Origin: Martinezella lusitana
Lineage (GTDB): Bacteria; Pseudomonadota; Alphaproteobacteria; Rhizobiales; Rhizobiaceae
Assembly: GCF_016901135.1 (NCBI RefSeq)
Contig: NZ_JAFEVL010000048.1
Span: forward strand, 682,001 to 746,000
Direction: 5' to 3'
Length of the DNA stretch: 64,000 bases
The position numbers were made by a program, and so were the translations under genes. Each line of letters opens with the position of its first letter. The stretch's first letter is position 1. This document shows positions 1-8,471 of this stretch, piece by piece. A model generated the notes under the pieces. It was not told the origin of the DNA. It saw nothing but the letters and a program-made list of their open reading frames with translations, and searched no databases.

Positions 1-636
1 GATCTCGGCGACATGCGTATCGACCGGCCCGTCGTAGCGGAAATCCGCAATATAGAAATAGGCCTCCAGCGCTTCGCCGGGGAAACCGGCACCCAACGCC
101 TTGCGCACACCAGAATGCGCACCATCGGCACCGACGAGGATATCCGGCCGAACCGTTTCCATCGCGCCGTCGGCATGCCGGAGCGTAACCTCCGGCTTCT
201 GCAAATCGGTTACCTCGCCTGCGACAACAGCCGTTTGCCACTCCGGCGTAATGCCATGGGCCGAAAGCGCCTCGATCAGCAAGCGCTCGGTGCGGCCCTG
301 CGCCAGAGCATGAATGGCGCTGAAGCGGCCTTTCACCTGTCGGGTATCCAGCTCGATGAGAGTTTTCCCACCAGAGCGAACGCGAAACTGTTCGATGGGT
401 TGAGCAGCGGCGATGATGCGTTCACCGACGCCGCAGGCGGAAAGCAGCGTCAGCGTGCGTGCGTTGACACCAAGAGCGCGGCTCTCCTCGACAGGCGTCG
501 GGTCCGTGCCGTCATCGATGATACGCGGCGCAAAGCCGCGCCGGGCAAGCTCAAGCGCGGCGGTTAGGCCGACAGGCCCCGCCCCCGCAATCAGGATGGA
601 TCTGGATTTCTTTTGGCCGCCTACCTCGTCGCCCAT
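1..636 (-). CDS. FAD-dependent monooxygenase (3' part beyond window)
   Basis: The reading frame runs from an ATG at 636 to the window edge without a stop, so about 212 N-terminal residues are visible and the C-terminus is missing. Residues about 13-30 contain the Rossmann FAD-binding motif GAGPVGL, and near residue 180 there is the second flavin motif, read as GADGAHSGVR (the GD-type motif of aromatic hydroxylases). This places it in the PheA/TfdB or UbiH-like flavoprotein monooxygenase family, which hydroxylates aromatic or polyketide-like substrates using NAD(P)H and O2. The substrate cannot be told from this fragment. It is followed upstream on the same strand by the SCO1-like gene. Confidence 0.85.
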   Translation of the reverse strand, partial: MGDEVGGQKKSRSILIAGAGPVGLTAALELARRGFAPRIIDDGTDPTPVEESRALGVNARTLTLLSACGVGERIIAAAQPIEQFRVRSGGKTLIELDTRQVKGRFSAIHALAQGRTERLLIEALSAHGITPEWQTAVVAGEVTDLQKPEVTLRHADGAMETVRPDILVGADGAHSGVRKALGAGFPGEALEAYFYIADFRYDGPVDTHVAEI

Positions 637-644
637 CTTGGCCC

Positions 645-1247
645 CTATCCCTTCTTGATCAGGTTCTCCAGTTTCTTCACCGCCACGTCGGGATCCTCCT
701 GGTAGGCAATGGTTCCGGCAAAACTCCCGGCCGAATCCAGCAGGAAAACCGAGGCGGTATGATCCATCGTATAATCGCCGTTCGGCTGCTTCTCGTCTAC
801 CGGCACCTTCTTGGCATAGACACGGAACCCCTTGACCATGTCCATCACCTTGGAGGGATCGCCTGAAATGCCGGTAATGCGCTTGGATACGTTGGAAACA
901 TACTGGTTCATGATTTCAGGCGTATCGCGCGCGGGATCTACAGTCACGAAATAGGCATTGAGCTTGGTGCCATCGGGATCGACCTTCTGCAGCCAACCGT
1001 CCAGTTCGAACAGGGTCGTCGGGCAGACATCCGGGCAATGCGTATAGCCGAAGAACACGGCCGAGGGCTTGCTGCGAAACGCCTGATCGCTGATCGGCTG
1101 GCCGCTCTGCGAGACCAGCGTGAAAGGCACGCCATAGGGTCCCGCTACGGCCGCCTCGGGCGCCCTGCCGTTTCCAAAGCTCAGCCAGCCCAATATCCCG
1201 GCCACGATCAACACGGCCACCCAGACACCAATTCGCACGCTTTTCAT
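645..1247 (-). CDS. SCO1/SenC family copper chaperone
   Basis: A 200-residue protein with an N-terminal membrane anchor (about residues 5-25) and a thioredoxin-like domain exported to the periplasm. The copper ligands of the family are present: C71 and C75 in a CPDVC motif, and H163 in a DYTMDH context. SCO proteins deliver copper to, or reduce, the CuA site of cytochrome c oxidase. I chose the ATG at 1247 because it has an AAGGAAT ribosome site just upstream and begins directly at the signal anchor. The frame stays open about 33 codons further upstream, but that part looks noncoding. The gap to the monooxygenase gene is 8 nt, so they may be cotranscribed. Confidence 0.9.
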   Translation of the reverse strand: MKSVRIGVWVAVLIVAGILGWLSFGNGRAPEAAVAGPYGVPFTLVSQSGQPISDQAFRSKPSAVFFGYTHCPDVCPTTLFELDGWLQKVDPDGTKLNAYFVTVDPARDTPEIMNQYVSNVSKRITGISGDPSKVMDMVKGFRVYAKKVPVDEKQPNGDYTMDHTASVFLLDSAGSFAGTIAYQEDPDVAVKKLENLIKKG

Positions 1248-1710
1248 GACTGCAATTCCTTGATGGGCCCCCACCGTCGAGCCCGCCTGAAAAATGGCGG
1301 AGGACGGCCTTCCAGCCGGTGTAGCGGCTCGTCGTGGAGGACGCAATTCAACAAGACGTTTTGAAGATGCCGAAATCGTCGCAGCGGGGAGCCTCGAAGT
1401 CTCAAGCGTCCTCCGGCTCTTCCTTGCCTTGCCCTTTCGGGCAGACCGAGGCGAAATCCGCCTCTGTGTTAAACCAATCCTAACCTGTCCGCGCCAACAT
1501 CAACCACAAAAGTAAGACTCGACTTCGCCGGCCGCAAGGAAAGCGCGGCAGACCGATTTCTTTCAGAAGGGCATGACGCCCGCCGGATCAGCCAGGCGTT
1601 ATCAGCCGAAGCCACCGGATGCTGCCGCTGCCCAAGCTGCTCCAGCCGATCCCTCTTTTTTCAATCGCTAGCGTCGCGTGCCGCCGACGCCAAACGGGAA
1701 GTCCTCAATC
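1248..1710. other. Intergenic region between senC-like gene and cheW
   Basis: About 460 bases separate the divergent SCO1-like gene and cheW. I see no convincing gene in it. The short open frames here lack ribosome sites and family motifs. It should carry both promoters. The only motif I can point to is a CtrA-like pair of TTAA half sites at 1468-1483. Confidence 0.5.
1468..1483 (-). promoter_or_regulatory. CtrA-like site upstream of cheW
   Basis: Read on the minus strand the sequence is TTAG-N7-TTAAC, one mismatch from the CtrA consensus TTAA-N7-TTAAC. CtrA is known to control cell-cycle and chemotaxis genes in alphaproteobacteria. The site is inferred from pattern alone. Such sites occur by chance, so confidence is low. 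Confidence 0.3.
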
Positions 1711-2175
1711 ATGACGAACGCCATCAAACAATCGGGCGCCTACCTGGAAATCGTCTCCTTCCATCTCGGCGATCAGGAATTTTGCATCGATATCATGGCC
1801 ATCCGCGAAATCCGCGGATGGGCGCCGGTAACGCCCATGCCGCATACGCCGCCTTACGTGCTCGGCCTCATCAACCTGCGCGGTGCTGTCATCCCGGTCA
1901 TCGACATGGCCTGCCGTCTCGGTATGAAAATGACGGAGCCGTCCGAGCGCTCGGCGATCATCGTTACGGATATCGCCGGCAAGCTCGTTGGCCTCCTGGT
2001 CGAACAGGTCTCCGACATGATGACCATCAAGAGCGAAGATCTGCAGCCGGCGCCGGAGATCATCCCGGAAACACAGCGCGCCTTCTGCCGCGGTATCGTA
2101 GCGCTGGAGAAGAGCATGGTCTGCTTCCTCAACCTCGATACCATCATCGCCGATCAACTGGCCCAAGCAGCCTGA
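1711..2175 (+). CDS. cheW: CheW chemotaxis coupling protein
   Basis: A 154-residue single CheW (SH3-like) domain: IVSFHLGDQEFCIDI at the start, VLGLINLRGAVIPVIDM in the middle and GLLVEQVSDM later are the family landmarks. CheW bridges methyl-accepting chemoreceptors to the CheA kinase in polar signalling arrays. I chose the ATG at 1711 because the homologous part begins there, although the frame is open to 1678. It stands alone, without cheA, cheY or a receptor gene nearby, so it is an orphan copy that may couple dispersed receptors. A strong terminator follows. Confidence 0.93.
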   Translation: MTNAIKQSGAYLEIVSFHLGDQEFCIDIMAIREIRGWAPVTPMPHTPPYVLGLINLRGAVIPVIDMACRLGMKMTEPSERSAIIVTDIAGKLVGLLVEQVSDMMTIKSEDLQPAPEIIPETQRAFCRGIVALEKSMVCFLNLDTIIADQLAQAA

Positions 2176-2200
2176 TCTCAACACATTGCCGCAAAAGAGA

Positions 2201-2237
2201 ATCGCCCTGGAGCCAAGGCTCCAGGGCGATCGTTTTT
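2201..2237 (+). terminator. Rho-independent terminator of cheW
   Basis: Perfect 14-bp inverted repeat (2201-2214 with 2217-2230, loop AA) followed by a run of T at 2232-2236, 25 nt after the cheW stop codon. Confidence 0.9.
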
Positions 2238-2441
2238 GTTCAACTGGCGTTGGCAGGGGTGTAGCCAGTGCGCCAGCCATGCAGGCCGTGAACAGACGGA
2301 AGCAGCGCTTCACTGTCCGTCTGCAAAATTGCATCAAAAAGGTGCAATCCGAAAGCAACTAGAAGGAATTCAACAACCAAAGAGTATGACTTTTTTTGGT
2401 AGTAACCCTCTAGCGGTTGTCAATGTGGTATTTTGATAGGG

Positions 2442-2936
2442 TTATTTGGGTTTCCCGTTCTTCCAGCTAACATTCTGACCGAACAGCGGTATTGTCGAAA
2501 TCGCCATCTTGGCCGAGCCGTCCGTCAACTGCCGCGAATGGATGAGATAGACCAAGGTATCGTTCTTCTTGTCGTAGATTCGGGTCACGACCAGCTTCTT
2601 CCAGATAAGCGACAATCCGGCGCGAAACACCTCTTCGCCACTCTGAGACAGATTGATATCGCCGATCTCGATCGGGCCGGTCTGGCGGCAGGCGATGGAG
2701 TTGTTGGAAGGATCTTCGAACCAGTTGCCCTTGCGCAGCCGGTCTATGACGCTGCGGTCGAAATAGGTGACGTGGCAGGTGACGCCGGAGACCCCCGGAT
2801 CAGGCACGGCATCGACCAGAATATCATTGCCTGTCCAATCCACCCCCACCTTGCCGACGACTTCGGCAGAGGCGGAAACGGGAGCCAAAGCCAGGAAAGA
2901 GGCAGCAATGGCGGCACAGAATTTCGGTGAACTCAT
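2442..2936 (-). CDS. CreA family periplasmic protein
   Basis: A 164-residue protein with a typical Sec signal peptide (cleavage expected after ...VSASA near residue 24) followed by a CreA-like domain: GKVGVDWTGNDI, DPGVSGVTCHV and a C-terminal LVYLIHSRQLTDGSAK stretch. CreA is a conserved periplasmic protein of unknown biochemical function in proteobacteria. The family assignment is secure, the role is not. The gene is alone between cheW and the ArsR/SRPBCC pair, transcribed on the minus strand. The roughly 200 bases downstream hold no recognisable gene. Confidence 0.88.
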   Translation of the reverse strand: MSSPKFCAAIAASFLALAPVSASAEVVGKVGVDWTGNDILVDAVPDPGVSGVTCHVTYFDRSVIDRLRKGNWFEDPSNNSIACRQTGPIEIGDINLSQSGEEVFRAGLSLIWKKLVVTRIYDKKNDTLVYLIHSRQLTDGSAKMAISTIPLFGQNVSWKNGKPK

Positions 2937-3025
2937 CGATCATCCTCCAACATCAGCCGCAGAGCTAGCGCGGCATCGCTAAGGTAAGATTGCCGATGAG
3001 CTATGCAAGAGAAGGCCGCCAATCG

Positions 3026-3057
3026 CGAGGCGCCATCACCGGGGCGACGGCGCCTCG
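3026..3057. terminator. Stem-loop downstream of SRPBCC gene
   Basis: Perfect 9-bp GC-rich inverted repeat (3026-3034 with 3049-3057) just downstream of the SRPBCC stop. There is no T-run, so termination is only a possibility. Confidence 0.35.
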
Positions 3058-3079
3058 AAGCTTATGGAGCGCGCTAGCC

Positions 3080-3523
3080 TCACTTGCTTTCGATCGCGAC
3101 CCCTCCCGTCTCGAGCAGAGACTTGAGGTTGGACAATATCTTCGGCCAGCCACCGGAGACTGCCTCGATGAACTTGGAATTCTCGAATTCAATCGTATGG
3201 GTAACGGTCAACTTCACGGCGTTGTCTGCGGGCTCCAGCTCCATCACGCAGCGCGACCAACCCTCGGCTTTCAGTTCCGGCCTGAATTCGTTGCGCCATC
3301 TGATGGCAAGACGTCGCAGCGGTTCGAACTCCGCGATTTCGCCCATATCGGCGATACGGCCATCGGGAAAAAGCATCTTCCACGGCGAGCCGACCTTCCA
3401 GTCGGTCTCATGCGTCATGTCGAACCAATACTGCCTGATGAATTCGGGCGTGGTAAGCGCCGACCAGAGTTTCTCCGGCGTAGTGCGGATGAAGGTGACG
3501 TAGACGAACTTGCTTCCAGTCAT
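3080..3523 (-). CDS. SRPBCC/AHSA1 domain protein
   Basis: A 147-residue START-like (SRPBCC, AHSA1 type) protein: FVYVTFIRTTPEKLWSALT at the N-terminus, GSPWKMLFPDG in the middle and a C-terminal helix with GGWPKILSNLKSLLETG. The fold has a hydrophobic ligand cavity. No ligand is known for most members. I chose ATG 3523 because AAGGAG lies just upstream. The gene follows an ArsR regulator by 38 nt on the same strand. ArsR-SRPBCC pairs are very common in bacteria and are usually autoregulated, which fits the operators seen upstream. Confidence 0.88.
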   Translation of the reverse strand: MTGSKFVYVTFIRTTPEKLWSALTTPEFIRQYWFDMTHETDWKVGSPWKMLFPDGRIADMGEIAEFEPLRRLAIRWRNEFRPELKAEGWSRCVMELEPADNAVKLTVTHTIEFENSKFIEAVSGGWPKILSNLKSLLETGGVAIESK

Positions 3524-3561
3524 GCCATTTCTCCTTGTTTCAATAGTCGTGCTTGTTGGGG

Positions 3562-3885
3562 CTATTGGCCGCCGTCGCCTTCGAGCGCCTTCTTCAATGC
3601 CGAAAGCGTGCTCAACTGCCGATGCTCGAATTTGTTGATCCAGCGCTCGGCGATCTCGTTGATCGGCAGAGGATTGATGAAGTGCAGCTTCTCCCGACCC
3701 TGCTTTTCGGAGGACACCAGATTGGCTTCCTCCAGAATGGCGAGGTGCTTTGCCACCGCTTGGCGGGTCATCTGCAGGTCTTCGCAAAGCGCGCTCAAGG
3801 TCTGGCCATTGCGCCCATGGAGCCGGTCCAGCAACTGCCGCCTGCTTGTATCGGCCAAAGCTTTGAAGACTGCGTCATCATTCAT
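3562..3885 (-). CDS. ArsR family transcriptional repressor
   Basis: A 107-residue winged-helix protein, almost only the HTH domain: VFKALADTSRRQLLDRL, then LCEDLQMTRQAVAKHLAILEEANLV as the recognition region and a wing around SSEKQGREKLHFINP. No metal-binding CxC pair is visible, so it belongs to the SdpR-like subgroup that accompanies SRPBCC proteins and not to the arsenic sensors. I chose ATG 3885. Starting further upstream would put the start codon inside the promoter and operator. Two near-identical palindromes precede it, which suggests autorepression. The inducer is unknown. Confidence 0.9.
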   Translation of the reverse strand: MNDDAVFKALADTSRRQLLDRLHGRNGQTLSALCEDLQMTRQAVAKHLAILEEANLVSSEKQGREKLHFINPLPINEIAERWINKFEHRQLSTLSALKKALEGDGGQ

Positions 3886-3893
3886 ATCGACAT

Positions 3894-3910
3894 GGAACCA
3901 TTTGGTTGCC
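3894..3910 (-). promoter_or_regulatory. Proximal ArsR operator copy
   Basis: Second, slightly degenerate copy of the AACC-ATTT-GGTT palindrome, about 32 bp (three helical turns) downstream of the promoter copy and just before the arsR start. This spacing would let two dimers bind the same face of the DNA. Confidence 0.6.
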
Positions 3911-3919
3911 TCTTGTGAT

Positions 3920-3949
3920 CTTATAGGCAACCAAATGGTTGCCTGTCAA
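3920..3949 (-). promoter_or_regulatory. arsR promoter with operator filling the spacer
   Basis: On the minus strand TTGACA (3949-3944) and TATAAG (3925-3920) form -35 and -10 boxes separated by exactly 18 bp. Those 18 bp (3926-3943) are the palindrome GGCAACC-ATTT-GGTTGCC. A repressor bound there would block RNA polymerase directly. Both elements are read directly from the sequence. The binding protein (the adjacent ArsR) is inferred. Confidence 0.75.
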
Positions 3950-4142
3950 GCAATCTTTGAGAGAACGCGCTGTCGTGGTCAGGGATCGCAGAAATGGTGG
4001 GAGTCGATTGACAATGACGCTTTCGCATCGGATCATCCGCCTCATGATCGCAAACCGCGCCACCACGATGCATCTTATCACCATCTCTCCCCTTGCAGGG
4101 CGAGTGGAAGCTGTGTTGCGCTGAGCTGACCGCGATCCATCT

Positions 4143-4168
4143 CAACCCTGCCGAGGCGAGCAGGGTTG
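4143..4168. other. Intergenic inverted repeat
   Basis: Perfect 9-bp inverted repeat (4143-4151 with 4160-4168) about 40 nt before the acetyltransferase start. No T-run follows on either strand. The role is unknown; it could be a leader hairpin or an operator. Confidence 0.35.
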
Positions 4169-4208
4169 AAATGGTCCTTGCTCTCCTCCCTTACATCAAG
4201 GAGAGCCC

Positions 4209-4745
4209 ATGAATTCCGAACAGGAAGAACCAGGCGAACGACGATCCGGCAAAATCAGGCCCGCCGAGATTCGTGCAGCGCGTCCGTCCGATGCCGAAGC
4301 GATCACATCGATCGCCAACCTCCCCGGCTTTCGCGCCGGCACCCTGCGCCTGCCCTTTCAAAGCATCGAGGAGACGCAGCAATGGCTGGATAAGCCTGCA
4401 CCTGGTGCGATCAACCTCGTCGCTGTGTTTGACGGACAGATCATCGGCAATGCCGGTTTGCGCCGTCTTTCCGGCCGGCGGATTCACATCGGCCAGATCG
4501 GCATGGGCGTGCATGACGATTTTACAGGCCGCGGCGTCGGCTCCGCACTCCTCGCAGCCCTCATCGATGCCGCCGACAACTGGCTGGCGATCAAGCGCGT
4601 GGAGTTGACTGTCTATGTCGACAACGCCCCGGCGATCCGGCTCTATGAGAAGTTCGGATTCGAAACCGAGGGGCGGCTTAAAGCCTTCGCATTCCGCAAT
4701 GGCGAATATGTCGACGCTTTCACCATGGCGCGGCTGAGACTCTAA
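4209..4745 (+). CDS. GNAT family N-acetyltransferase
   Basis: A 178-residue GNAT enzyme. Motif A, the acetyl-CoA pyrophosphate loop, reads GRGVGSALL (about residues 102-110), and the C-terminal part VYVDNAPAIRLYEKFGFETEGRLK is typical of the family. It transfers an acetyl group from acetyl-CoA to a small molecule or protein amine. The substrate is unknown. The start at 4209 has an AAGGAG site at ideal distance. It is transcribed convergently with ligA, with a GC-rich hairpin between them. Confidence 0.9.
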   Translation: MNSEQEEPGERRSGKIRPAEIRAARPSDAEAITSIANLPGFRAGTLRLPFQSIEETQQWLDKPAPGAINLVAVFDGQIIGNAGLRRLSGRRIHIGQIGMGVHDDFTGRGVGSALLAALIDAADNWLAIKRVELTVYVDNAPAIRLYEKFGFETEGRLKAFAFRNGEYVDAFTMARLRL

Positions 4746-4753
4746 GAAATCAT

Positions 4754-4780
4754 TGGCGGCGGATTGCACTTCCGCCGCCA
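4754..4780. terminator. Hairpin between GNAT gene and ligA
   Basis: Perfect 10-bp inverted repeat (4754-4763 with 4771-4780) located between two convergent genes. It lacks a clear T-run, so it is a likely but unproven bidirectional terminator. Confidence 0.45.
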
Positions 4781-4784
4781 TCCA

Positions 4785-6938
4785 CTATCCGCCGATAAGG
4801 TCGAGCCACTCATCCTCGGTCATGACCTCGACGTCGAATTCCCGCGCCTTCTCGAGCTTCGAGCCTGCGCCCGGCCCTGCCACCACGATATCGGTCTTCT
4901 TCGAAACCGAGCCGGAAACCTTTGCTCCCAGGCTTTCGGCCTTGGCTTTCGCCTCGTCGCGGGTGAACTTTTCCAGCGATCCGGTGAAGACAACGGTCTT
5001 GCCGGCGACGGGGCTGCCTGACGTCACCGGCTGCTCGGCCTCCTGAGGCTGCACCTCCTTGAGCAAGCTTGCGATCACCTCGGTATTGCGAGGCTCCTTG
5101 TAGAATTCGACGATCGCGCGCGCCACTACTTCGCCGATGCCTTCAATATTGTTGAGGTCGGTCCACGCATCGCCCGCAAGCGGCGCGGCTTCCTTCATTG
5201 CCATCTCGAAGGCTTCATAGGTGCCATAGGAGCGCGCAAGCAGCTTCGCCGTCGTCTCGCCGACATGGCGGATGCCGAGCGCGAAGATGAAGCGATGCAG
5301 CGCAATCTGGCGCCTCTCGTTGATCGCGGCGTAAAGCTTGCCGACGCTGACCTTGCCGAAACCGTCGATATTCTCCAGCTTGGCAAGCGATGATTGCTGA
5401 CGCTTTTCCAGTGTGAAGATGTCAGGCGCAGTCTTGATCTGCAGCGCCGGGTCATCGCTCGCGAAGAAGAAGTCGATCTGCTTCGAACCCAATCCTTCGA
5501 TGTCGTAGGCATTACGCGAGACGAAATGCTTGAGATGCTCGGTCGCCTGCGCACGGCAGATGAAGCCGCCGGTGCAGCGGGTCACGGCATCGACCTTGCC
5601 GGTCTTCTCGTTGATATCTCGCACGGCATGGCTGCCGCAGACCGGGCATACCCTAGGGAATTCGTAAGGCACGCTTGACGCTTCGCGCTTTTCCAGAACG
5701 ACGTCGACGATCTGTGGAATGACATCGCCTGCCCGCTGCACGATCACCATGTCACCGACGCGGATGTCGCGGCCATCGCGGATCGGCTCGCCCTTGTTGC
5801 CGATGCCCCTGATGTAATCGGCATTGTGCAGCGTTGCATTGGTCACGACGACGCCGCCGACAGTGATCGGCTCCAGCCGCGCGACCGGCGTCAGCGCGCC
5901 GGTACGGCCGACCTGGATATCGATATCGATCAAATGCGTGAACGCCTGCTCCGCAGGAAACTTATGCGCTGTCGCCCAGCGCGGCGAGCGCGACCGGAAA
6001 CCGAGACGCGCCTGCAGCTCCAGGCTGTCGACCTTGTAGACCACGCCGTCGATATCATAGTCGAGATCGGGCCGCTGCAGACCGATCTCCTGATAGTGGC
6101 CGAGAATGTCGGTGACGGAATTCAGCCGCTCCATCAGCGGATTGACCGGGAAACCCCATGTCTTGAAGGTCTGCACCATGCCGTATTGGGTGTCTGCCGG
6201 CATGTCGGACATCTCACCCCAGGCATAGGCGAAGAATTTCAGCTTACGACTGGCCGTCACCTTCGCATCGAGCTGGCGCAGTGAACCTGCCGCGGTATTC
6301 CGCGGATTGACGTAGGTCTGCTTGCCTTCCGCCTCCATCTGGGCGTTGAGCGCCAGGAAATCGCTCTTGGCCATATAGACCTCGCCACGCACCTCGACGA
6401 CCGCCGGCGCGCCCGCTGGCAGCGTCTGGGGAATTTCTTTGATGGTTCTGATATTGGCGGTGACATTCTCGCCAGTCGTGCCGTCGCCGCGTGTGGCGGC
6501 ACTGACCATCCGGCCATTCTCATAGCGAATGGACATCGAAAGGCCGTCAATCTTCGGCTCGGCGGTAAAGGCGATCGAGTTGTCGGGCAAACGGCCGAGG
6601 AACCGGTAAACGCTGGCGACGAAATCCGCCACGTCCTCCTGCGAGAAGGTGTTGTCGAGCGACAGCATCGGCCTCGCATGCACGACGGGAGTGAAGGTCT
6701 CCGAGGGTGCTGCACCCACCCGCCGCGATGGGCTATCGGCGCGAACGAGCTCCGGAAACCGCGCCTCGATGGCATCGTTGCGCCGCTTCAGCGCATCATA
6801 GTCCGCATCCGAGATCTCCGGCGCATCCTTGCTGTGATAAAGCGCATCGTTGCGCGCAATCTCCGCAGCCAGATAGGCGAGCGCTGCGGCCGCTTCCTCT
6901 TCGGTCAAATCTTCGACGGGCTTCTGTTCGGTGCTCAT
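4785..6938 (-). CDS. ligA: NAD-dependent DNA ligase LigA
   Basis: A 717-residue bacterial LigA, which seals nicks in replication and repair using NAD+. The adenylated lysine is K129 in the EPKIDG motif. After the OB-fold come four zinc-finger cysteines (CPVCG ... CTGGFICRA), helix-hairpin-helix repeats (NIDGFGKVSVGKL, GIRHVGETTAKLL, NIEGIGEVVARAI) and a C-terminal BRCT domain (GKTVVFTGSLEKFTRDEAK). Length is normal for the family. It begins with ATG at 6938 preceded by GGGGAG. In this window it is the last gene of a minus-strand run starting at lpxC, separated from recN by an apparent insertion. Confidence 0.97.
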   Translation of the reverse strand: MSTEQKPVEDLTEEEAAAALAYLAAEIARNDALYHSKDAPEISDADYDALKRRNDAIEARFPELVRADSPSRRVGAAPSETFTPVVHARPMLSLDNTFSQEDVADFVASVYRFLGRLPDNSIAFTAEPKIDGLSMSIRYENGRMVSAATRGDGTTGENVTANIRTIKEIPQTLPAGAPAVVEVRGEVYMAKSDFLALNAQMEAEGKQTYVNPRNTAAGSLRQLDAKVTASRKLKFFAYAWGEMSDMPADTQYGMVQTFKTWGFPVNPLMERLNSVTDILGHYQEIGLQRPDLDYDIDGVVYKVDSLELQARLGFRSRSPRWATAHKFPAEQAFTHLIDIDIQVGRTGALTPVARLEPITVGGVVVTNATLHNADYIRGIGNKGEPIRDGRDIRVGDMVIVQRAGDVIPQIVDVVLEKREASSVPYEFPRVCPVCGSHAVRDINEKTGKVDAVTRCTGGFICRAQATEHLKHFVSRNAYDIEGLGSKQIDFFFASDDPALQIKTAPDIFTLEKRQQSSLAKLENIDGFGKVSVGKLYAAINERRQIALHRFIFALGIRHVGETTAKLLARSYGTYEAFEMAMKEAAPLAGDAWTDLNNIEGIGEVVARAIVEFYKEPRNTEVIASLLKEVQPQEAEQPVTSGSPVAGKTVVFTGSLEKFTRDEAKAKAESLGAKVSGSVSKKTDIVVAGPGAGSKLEKAREFDVEVMTEDEWLDLIGG

Positions 6939-6967
6939 GAATCAACACTCCCCGATTTCGGAGATGT

Positions 6968-7045
6968 TTTAGAGCACTTCCAGGAAAAGTGCGAAGCGGT
7001 TTTCCACTCGGGACGCCCAAATACAAAGAGAAAAATTCTGGAATT
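6968..7045. repeat. RIME-like intergenic repeat (partial)
   Basis: The stretch contains GAGCACTTCC, then GGAAAAGTGCGAAGCGGTTTTCC with inverted GGAAAA/TTTTCC ends, then an AT-rich tail. This matches my recollection of the RIME family of rhizobial intergenic mosaic elements. Only one copy is visible in the window, so its repeat nature rests on recall, not on copies seen here. Confidence 0.5.
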
Positions 7046-7143
7046 CGATGGCAAACGCGGACAACCGGGACGATGGCGTCCAAAGCAATTTGGCGCCACA
7101 AACGGTCACCAGGATCGCTTTGTCATCTGAGCCACAAGGCCGC

Positions 7144-8406
7144 TCAATTGCTCGCAAACTGCTTCAGTATGCTGGACCAAAGTTCGACCAGCTCAGCATT
7201 CCCTATTCCGTGCATCTTCGTGCGCACGGCGGTGTGTACAAGCACCAGATGCGTTGTGGGGTCGACGAGGATGCGCTGGCCCTCCAGACCGTCCATGAAA
7301 AATGTCCGGTTTGGACCGGGCATTAGCCAGGTTTGATAGCCGTAGCCCCAGGGATGAGCCTCTTGAGTGACTGCGAGGAATGAGCCTTGCGCAGCGGGCT
7401 CTGTAGCATCCAGCAGCCACTGACGTGGTATGATCTGCCGGCCGTTCCAAGCACCATCATGGGCGAGCAGCATGCCAAAGCGAGCATAATCGCGAAGCGT
7501 CGCGCTAAAGCAGCAGTAACCGACTTCCTGACCAGTGCTGTCGACCTGCCAATTCGCGCTCGCCTCCGCGCCCATCGGCTGCCATATCCGGGATTGGAGA
7601 TATTCGGCCATCGTCATATGAGTGGCGTGGGTAAGGACCAGGCTCAGCCCCTCGGTATCCAGGTTACTGTAGTGCCAAACGGTGTTGGGAGCAGCAACCC
7701 GCTTGTTAAATCTCGTGACTGCGGCAATCGGATTGAGCTGTTCTGGGCCAAGCAATGAATTGCGGAGCCGGTCTGCATCTTGGGGAGTGCCAAAGTTCTC
7801 AGTAAAGGCAATGCCGGAAGCCATATGGAGCAGCGCACGGATCGGCGTGACGCCCATTTCCGTGCCCTTCAACTCAGGCACATAGGTCTGCACCGTATCG
7901 TCAATCGAATGAATGGCGCCCTCTGAAATCGCAATTCCAACAAGCATGCCGGTCAAAGTTTTTGCCATGGATTGGGACAGAAAGCGGTCGTGATCGGTAC
8001 GGCCATATTGGTAATGTTCGAATAGAATCACATCGTTGTGCGCAATCAGCAATCCAGTGGTCGGATTAGTGTCGAGATACTCCTTCAACGAAGTGGTTTC
8101 GGTACCAAATTTGAAGTTGGTCGAAAGCTCGGACGGAGCTCGCAACAGCGTTGATGGTTGTTCGGCGGCCGCTACCGTGTGGGTCGGCGAAAGCCGATCC
8201 GCGTGCGTGTAATTGCCGACCATGTTCGGCTGGTTTTTGAACGGCAGACCGACAGGATAGCCGAGCTTCTCGCCATAATCTTCGGCATCGGGTCCGGTTT
8301 GAGAAAAGACGGGAACCGCTTTCGGTTGTTGCTGCACAGGCGCAGCTGTCGCCTGAATGGAAAGTGCCACAAAAATGACGGCGACAATGCTGCCCCAAAG
8401 ACCCAC
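7144..8406 (-). CDS. Serine hydrolase, class C beta-lactamase family
   Basis: A 420-residue exported protein with an N-terminal signal sequence (about residues 1-22). The catalytic SxxK motif is S146-M-A-K149 and the second motif is Y246-S-N248. The third motif, normally HxG or KTG, appears replaced by GLEGQ. The family includes esterases, D-aminopeptidases and 6-aminohexanoate hydrolases, and most members are not true beta-lactamases. Sampled stretches are nearer 48% GC, against about 58% in ligA, and the gene sits between recN and ligA next to a RIME-like element, which suggests acquisition by transfer. Confidence 0.85.
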   Translation of the reverse strand: MGLWGSIVAVIFVALSIQATAAPVQQQPKAVPVFSQTGPDAEDYGEKLGYPVGLPFKNQPNMVGNYTHADRLSPTHTVAAAEQPSTLLRAPSELSTNFKFGTETTSLKEYLDTNPTTGLLIAHNDVILFEHYQYGRTDHDRFLSQSMAKTLTGMLVGIAISEGAIHSIDDTVQTYVPELKGTEMGVTPIRALLHMASGIAFTENFGTPQDADRLRNSLLGPEQLNPIAAVTRFNKRVAAPNTVWHYSNLDTEGLSLVLTHATHMTMAEYLQSRIWQPMGAEASANWQVDSTGQEVGYCCFSATLRDYARFGMLLAHDGAWNGRQIIPRQWLLDATEPAAQGSFLAVTQEAHPWGYGYQTWLMPGPNRTFFMDGLEGQRILVDPTTHLVLVHTAVRTKMHGIGNAELVELWSSILKQFASN

Positions 8407-8471
8407 GCAACAACCCTTCCAAATAGAAACGCGATGTCTAGCAAAGCCCGGTAACAGGCATTTGACGAATA

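Noticed and set aside
2290..2440. Inverted repeats and AT-rich DNA between cheW and the CreA-family gene
   Set aside because: An imperfect CAGACGGA/TCCGTCTG hairpin is present, but no gene, T-run or known element could be supported.
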